From Pomphorhynchus laevis (taxonomy: Eukaryota; Acanthocephala; Palaeacanthocephala; Echinorhynchida; Pomphorhynchidae): a stretch of 64,000 nucleotides of DNA. The translations under genes were made by a program, and so were the position numbers. Below, one piece after another: positions 57,897 through 64,000 of this stretch (positions within the stretch are counted from its first letter, which is position 1; every line of letters starts with the position of its first letter). The notes under the pieces are model-generated. The model made no database searches and was not told the DNA's origin. It saw nothing but the letters and a program-made list of their open reading frames with translations. Location: NCBI GenBank assembly GCA_012934845.2, contig WNNJ02003777.1, positions 1-64,000 on the forward strand. Reading direction: 5' to 3'.

Positions 57897-58503
57897 GCAT
57901 CTTGTTCTCAAGCAAGTTAATGCATATCCGCCCTCTTATCGACTTCCGTTCTTGTATGTATCTTCTTTCATCGCTTCTTTTCCCTAAAATCGATTACTGC
58001 CTTAGCCTTTTCGCCAATTCTCCAAAATCCATCATCCTACCCTACAACGAATAATCAACACCGCCGTTCGAGTGCTCTTTCGTCTCCATCGCTTCGACCA
58101 CACATCCACATATTTTGCCCAACTCTCCTGGCCCACCATCCACATCCGCATCAAACTCCGCCTTCTTCTCGTTACCTTTCGTCTCATCGCTGTCGGCTCC
58201 CCATCGTTCATCAATCTTTCTTTCTTAGACGACACTCGTACCACCTCGCTCTCGCTGCGTTCCCGTCATACCTTTTTACTCCACGTTTCCAATTACTCCA
58301 ACAACTACGGTCTCCGATTCTTCTTCGTCGCCGCCTCACTCGCCTGGAATTAACTCTCTCGACGTCCGCCGCTCTCCCTCCTTTATCACGTTCAAACACC
58401 TCCTCCGTTCACACCTTCTCGACATATGATTTACGTTTTTGTTTTGTTGTGGTCATGTAAGCTTGCGCTTGCACGCATTTGCCACGTTAAAATAAATCTT
58501 TTT
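57897..58503 (+). mobile_element. LINE A 3' fragment nested in LINE B
   Basis: Begins at IRPLIDFRSCMYLLSSLLF, runs through AQLSWPTIHIRIKLRLLLV, and ends at gccacgttaaaataaatc plus a short T-run. LINE B sequence on both sides joins smoothly (ending LKQVNAY before, resuming LFPLFQAAFRSNHS-type sequence after). Short tat-rich words at both junctions may be the target-site duplication. Confidence 0.85.
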
Positions 58504-59815
58504 TATATCTATTTTCCTCCAATTTGTTTCCTCTATTTCAAGCTGCGTTTCGCTCTAATCACTCTATTGAAATTGCATGTCTTAAAGGTTATAACGATTT
58601 ACTCATCTTGCGCGATCAAAAATTATGTAGTGTCATAGTTTATATTGATCTCTCATCTGCTTTTGACATCGTCGATCACTCGATTCTTCTTCGTCGTATT
58701 CGTCATGATTATGGCTTCAATTTACCCATTGTAGCTTGGTTTTCTTCATATTTATCAAACCATATTTTTCGCGTGTGTTCCAACTCTTCTTTTTTCCCAT
58801 CCTTCTTCCATCCCGTCCGGTGTTCCACAAGGCTCCATATTATGCCCTTTGCTTTTCTATCTTCTCTGTGATTTGTCTTCTATTTCTCATACATTTAACT
58901 TCCAAGTTATGCAATATGCTGATGACATTATCATATGTGATCATGCACCTGTATATCGTATTCATGATCTTAGTGTTTCTGCTTCCAACTGTCTTGATTT
59001 GATTTTCAATCATATTTCTTCTCTTCTTCTTACTCTGAATCCTAATGAATTCAAAATCATGTGGATCCTTCATCGACGCCGCGGCTTAGAACTTCCCTTC
59101 GTATCATTAAATTCTACAATTCTTCCTATCGTTGGCAATCTCGTTTTCTTAGGCTTCCATTTCGACAACCGACTTTAACTTAAACCTTTCGCTAGAGATA
59201 AAGTATGATCATATACCTTGATTCTCCGCAATCTCCGTCAAGTTCGTAGATTGATCGATTTCCCTTCTTGTATGACTCTCATATCTCTTCTTTTCTCAAG
59301 ACTTGATTACTGTCTTAGTATATTTTCCAACTCACCTAAATCCAATCTTCTTACACTACAACGCATAGTAAACTCAGCCGTCCGAATTCTCCTCCGTATT
59401 CGTCGTTTTGATCATCCATATCACCATCTTGCTTCTCTCGATTTGCCTACAATTTATTTTCGCGTTCAAATTCGTCTTCTCATTGATTTCCGCCTTGTAA
59501 CTTTTCCTACTCCTTCATTTCTCAACCTTTCTCGACAATTCTCGTCCTGATTACTGTTCTTTGTGTTCCCGTAATTCACTTCTTTTACATGTCCCAAACT
59601 ACTCTACCTATTTTGGCTTCCGCTCATTCATTATGGCTGCTCCTCTCTCTCGTGGAATCATCTGCCCATTAATATACGCCAATCAACCTCAATGACGTGT
59701 TTCAAACGCCAAATCCGGTATTATTTAAACAATTTAAATTTATCTGTATGACTATTGCTGTTTTTTATTTAGTGGACTTGTAAGCGTGCAGTCGGCACAC
59801 AGTTGCCACTCTAAA
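58504..59815 (+). mobile_element. LINE B, 3' part (RT and 3' end)
   Basis: FPLFQAAFRSNHSIEIACLK, LCSVIVYIDLSSAFDIVDHS, VMQYADDIIICDHAPVYRI (YADD near 58910-58930), MWILHRRRGLELPFVSL and a C-terminal LDYCLSIFSNSPKSNLL. The 3' end reads ttgccactctaaataaatta, clearly related to the LINE A end. Several shifts; older than LINE A. Confidence 0.8.
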
Positions 59816-59819
59816 TAAA

Positions 59820-60260
59820 TTATTGTTGTTATTATGTACGTCTTGGTCGTATTGGAATGTTGTCGGTACGTGAGAGGTTCATAGCTTTGGAAATGCTTTG
59901 TCTATGATAAATGTAGAATGTTACGGTTTGTTGTCCCACAGATGTAATCACTAGCCGGATAAGTAGACTGCAGGGACATAGGATAGCCTTATATAAATCT
60001 CGATTTGGCAGATTATAGAAAATATTTAAACTGTCGAGGAGGAGAATTAACATGTGGAATTCGCTCTTCGAGGAATTCGTTGCTGCTCACAGCTTTATCA
60101 CGTTTAAAACCCGATGCTGCAAATGGATAAGTGAGCAACGCCGCCATTCAGTACCTCTGCTGAACTATCCTATTTAGCTACGATATTCACAGTTCCGTTG
60201 ATTGACTATTTGCTATTTCTGACTTTGCCTAAATAGACTTTGACTTTAGCATGTATTTGT
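59820..60260 (+). mobile_element. CR1-type LINE C-terminal relic
   Basis: DVITSRISRLQGHRIALYKS and FKLSRRRINMWNSLFEEFVA with AHSFITFKTRCCKWIS: the usual C-terminal WNSL...FK motif of CR1-group elements. It ends near an ataaataaa repeat tail. Confidence 0.65.
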
Positions 60261-60329
60261 ATAAATAAAATAAATAAAATTTTCTATAATTATTTATTAT
60301 TTATAATTATTTATCTTTATTATAATTAC

Positions 60330-61190
60330 TACAGGTCATAGCCATACGGCTGTTTTGACCACTCACAAAAAAAAACAAATTAATACAAGACAAAAAAAAA
60401 TAAAAAATTCATTGAGTATTTATATCAGAACCATGGATACTGCAGCAACCACCACTCGTTCTCATTTTGAATCCAGTTCTTTATATCGGATTAATATTCA
60501 TTGATTGTATGCATCGCAACGATATCAACTAGAAGACGATTCAAAACATTCACCGCTCGATGGGACAATCGGAAATGACGAGGGTATTTTCCGTGTTTAT
60601 GTACTACCAATACTTTCGAGTGCCATCTACGTCCATCCCGTTCATTGAGTTCAACTCTATTTGCTGGAAAGTTTTCATCTTCGTTAATTAGTCGATACAT
60701 AGCTAGAATGTCGAAAAGAAGGAACCCTTCACGCACTGTCGCCACATTCAAACTTTTTATTCGTGTTTCATAGGGAACAAATCGTACATGAGGGCATAAT
60801 TTCGTAAACCGTCGAAGTATGAGCTCTAATTGATCAAGTTCTGTACGCGTACACGGAAAGATTGCTGGCGACACATATTCTAATATCGGTCTTATAAGAG
60901 CATTATATAAACGCACAACACAAACGGGATATTGGTCTTTAAAGCAATTTTTGACAATATAGGCCATTCTTCTTGCTGCGTTACAAATCGTATCAGTGTT
61001 AGCACGTGTTTTCAGATTGTTTCGAATAATTATACTAAGATCCTGAATGGACTGCGTGGTAACAACAAACTCGTGGCCAATAAAATATTCTTGACTCACA
61101 TTGCTATGACCTAATCTCATATGTGCACACTTTTAAATATTCAATACGATTCCAGTGTTCAAGGACCATAGATAAACAATGTTTAAGATA
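60330..61190 (-). mobile_element. LINE C copy 2 (RT C-terminus)
   Basis: A 209-residue minus-strand frame with RLGHSNVSQEYFIGHEFVV, IRPILEYVSPAIFPCTRTEL (the conserved LxYxxxVxxP block), LFDILAMYRLINEDENFPAN and RAVNVLNRLLVDIV. The 3' UTR has an attattataattactacagg-like end. The copy is truncated at about 61190, where copy 1 ends. Confidence 0.75.
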
Positions 61191-61194
61191 TTTT

Positions 61195-63920
61195 TTATTA
61201 TTATTAGTATTACAAGTTAGCTAAATGGCTGTTTCAAGTGATCACATAAGAAAAATATGAAAAAAAGTAAATAAAAAAAGTAAATAGCGATTACATAATA
61301 TTGTACACATACGGACTGCCATGATCGTTAATCCACTAACGCAGTTGAACTTTAAATTGAGAGGAGTCCTTGGTACATGCTATTTCTCCTGTCAACGTGT
61401 TCCAGGCATTTAATGCTTGATGTGAGAGCCTAATCAAACTCACTACTCTACCATGGGGAAACTTAAATAGTTTCATTGGGTGGCCACGACGCTTCTGAGA
61501 ACAAACTTTAATATAGCATGAGGGAAACCCATCTATCCAATTAACCATTCGCCATAATGCAATAAGATCTAGGTAATATAGCCTCTGACCCAAAGATGGT
61601 ATCATTAGAAATTCAAGCCGCTCACGATATGAATATGATCCATCCATACACATTCGAGAACCTCTACAAAAGATTGACTCTAGTCTATTGAACTCACCCT
61701 TAGTGTACGGAAAAACTGCTTGCACGCAGTACTCTATATGCAGGCGAACAAAAGCGCAGTAAAGCCGTTTGAAAACATATGGATTAATACGATTAAATGC
61801 ATTTTTGACGCAGCACATAGCTCGCAAAGCCTTGATATAAGCAAACTGTATTTGACCGAGATTTCAATGTTCTATGAACCATGACACCCAGATCCCTATA
61901 CTCCATGGCGACATTAAGAATTGAAGTTCCTATGCGAAAATGACGGTCATCGCAACGCCTTCCTAATTTCATGTGGCCGCATTTGTCAATATTGATCTTC
62001 ATACCAGTATCCTCACTCCATCAATATATTTCATTAAAGTCTTCCTGCAGGGAAATGCCAAGCGGATCAATATCATCTACAGACCATAGTCTTAAGTCGT
62101 CAGTAAAAGCAAGACAGGGACTCTGAATCCGAAGCAAAAAATCGATAAGGAACACAATAAACATCAGATGTCATAGTACGGTATCCTACAGAACACCACA
62201 GTAAACGCGTCTGGGAGTGGAAAGATGGGTGCCAACTCTCACTCTAAATAATCGATTACGTAGGAAATCTTAAACCCACTTACACAACATTACAGGAATA
62301 CCATAGTTAAATAGTAATGCTACCAAGCTATCATGCGGCACCCGATCGAATGCTCTTGAAAAGTCAATGAATACCACATTGATTGATTGTCCGCGACTGA
62401 CCGCCTTAACCCACATTTCGCGAGAAGTCAATAAATTAGTTAACCAGGAACGACCAGGGAGGAAACCGTGTTGAGAAGACGACATTATTCCGAGTTCCCT
62501 CAAGTGATGCCTGATCCGGGTGGCGATCAACTTTTCAAGCACTTTGCATAGAGAACTAGTCAGGCTGATTGGTCTATAGTCAGTACAAGCCGTTGCAATG
62601 GTTTTCTTTGGGATCGGAACTACGATGGCAGTTTTCCAGACATCAGGAACACATCCACTGGTCAAACTGTTCTCAAAAATAGCAAGAAGAGAAGGAGCCA
62701 AATATCTAGATAAATTCTTCAAGAGAAACGGATAAATGTCATCAGGGTCGGTAGAGCTAAATGGGTCAAGCTGATCAAGCTGACTTACAATCCCATTAAT
62801 CGTTACTGGAAGAAAACGTGAAAATTGCCCTAATGCTACACAATGCGAAGTGATAGAAGCTCTAGATGAATTATTTGCCGGTAGCGTAAAATACGTAGCA
62901 AGGCATTCCACAATACCACTCTGAGAAGTTATCACACATCCCTCCGCATTAAGGACATACTTGATTTCTGTGTTAAGCGTTCTGTTACGACGAACATAAG
63001 CCCAGAATAGTTTTGGATTTCGTGTTACATTATTGGCGATAGACGATTCGAATGCATATCGTTTTGTTGCTTTCACTCTAGTACAAAGATTGCGAACATA
63101 TTTATATCTGGCAGAGAAACTAGAGTCAGAACGATGAAGCTTCCATAAACAATTTCGTGAACTTATTAGTTGTCTGACGTCGGAATCTATCCATGCAGGT
63201 GACTTAGCAGCATAAGAGGATTCGCGCATAGGGGCAAAACTTATTGTAAAATAAGTTTTAGTTGATCAGTGTCTGCAATTACTGACGGAGATCGATACAC
63301 GACGCAGAAATTCATACTGGTAGCTAAGTGATCGATACGGAAGCATAGAGTATCAAACGACCCAAAAGGGTCACAAACATTCAACACCTCAGATACGAGG
63401 AAATTTTCTCTGACATATGCGGCGACACCGCCACCTCGCCTACCTGATATCCTGTCGCTTCGTAGAAGGCGAAATCCAGGAATGTTCACAGTGGTATCGA
63501 CAATATATTGATGCAACCAGGATTCAGCAACGCAGAAAATGTCATACGAATGAGAAAGCATGTGATACTTCAACTCCACTATTTGAGCAGGCAAATTACG
63601 AAGATTAGAATACCCAATCGATAAATAGCGTGTGGGTTGTGGTTAGGGATTATTAGGAACGGTGAATAATTTGTTGAATGAAACTAAGTTTCCCAGATCA
63701 GAATTGAAACTAATGATACCCAAGAGTTGCGATGAATGACTGTTGAAACTACCTTTTCCAGACGAACTAGCAATATTTGAACTGGATACTGCTAAGTGAC
63801 GTTGTTGATCGTTATGGGATTCCAACAAACTACTGGGCGCCATTTGACAACCAGAAAATTTCGTATGCATAAGTTCGCTTCACCTTCAGATATCCGGTTT
63901 CGTAATTCTGTTTTTGCTTA
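61195..63920 (-). mobile_element. LINE C copy 1 (endonuclease and RT)
   Basis: Minus strand. Endonuclease start near 63600 (SIGYSNLRNLPAQIVELK, YDIFCVAESWL). RT in the 319-residue frame 63229-62270: IVVPIPKKTIATACTDYRPI, HGFLPGRSWLTNLLTS, INVVFIDFSRAFDRVPHDSL. The next part, in another frame, has LAFTDDLRLWSVDD (Thr in place of Ala in the FADD motif, near 62095-62125). The C-terminal part at 62002-61336 has GRRCDDRHFRIGTSILN and LHIEYCVQAVFPYTKGEF. CR1-like; a few breaks; the 5' end approaches the window edge. Confidence 0.82.
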
Positions 63921-64000
63921 TTTCAACTAAAACAATCTTTGAGACTTAGATTCTTAAGAATACGATGTGAATAATCTTTAAGTCGAAAGCCACGTTTGAG

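Overview
The window is AT-rich animal nuclear DNA, most likely from an arthropod or another invertebrate. It has spliced host exons, several lineages of non-LTR retrotransposons (LINEs), and many Penelope-like elements (PLEs). There is no operon structure, ribosome-binding-site pattern or CRISPR array. All calls are by eye, from translation and motif recognition.

Host genes. The main host gene is a complete phosphomannomutase (PMM2-type) on the minus strand, 45611 down to 24633. It was assembled here from eight coding exons that most ORF searches would miss; they add up to about 245 residues. Its introns range from 33 nt (inferred) to about 14.9 kb and hold many of the mobile elements. Other host candidates are a 199-residue minus-strand ORF at 2544-3143 (weakly Mis12-like), a Tyr/Pro-rich terminal exon at 8677-9141 (+), and a facing terminal exon at 9237-9399 (-).

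Layout. 1-8500: fragments of one PLE family and inverted repeats. 8570-9890: two facing host exons and a duplicated intron segment. 10640-13935: the best PLE copy, with its GIY-YIG endonuclease upstream of the reverse transcriptase (the permuted, Naiad-like order). 14560-15640, 23220-23830, 27400-28650 and possibly 46240-46590: relics of other PLEs, two of which keep GIY-YIG in the usual C-terminal position. 15720-23100: two copies of one LINE family (D) arranged head to head. 24633-45611: the phosphomannomutase gene with, in its introns, another inverted LINE D pair, two hammerhead-ribozyme-like units, foldback elements, a 21-bp minisatellite and several PLE copies. 46640-50180: a broken Ty3/gypsy-type LTR element carrying LINE insertions. 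50330-63950: an almost solid block of CR1/L2-type LINEs, including one nearly complete copy (51195-55620) and nested insertions.

Most interesting: the domain-permuted PLE coexisting with canonical PLEs; about twelve dispersed copies of its structured 3' tail, two of them in inverted dimers; two hammerhead-like units with shared TTAGCC/GGCTAA ends at a LINE inversion junction; and the hidden phosphomannomutase gene with a possible 33-nt intron.
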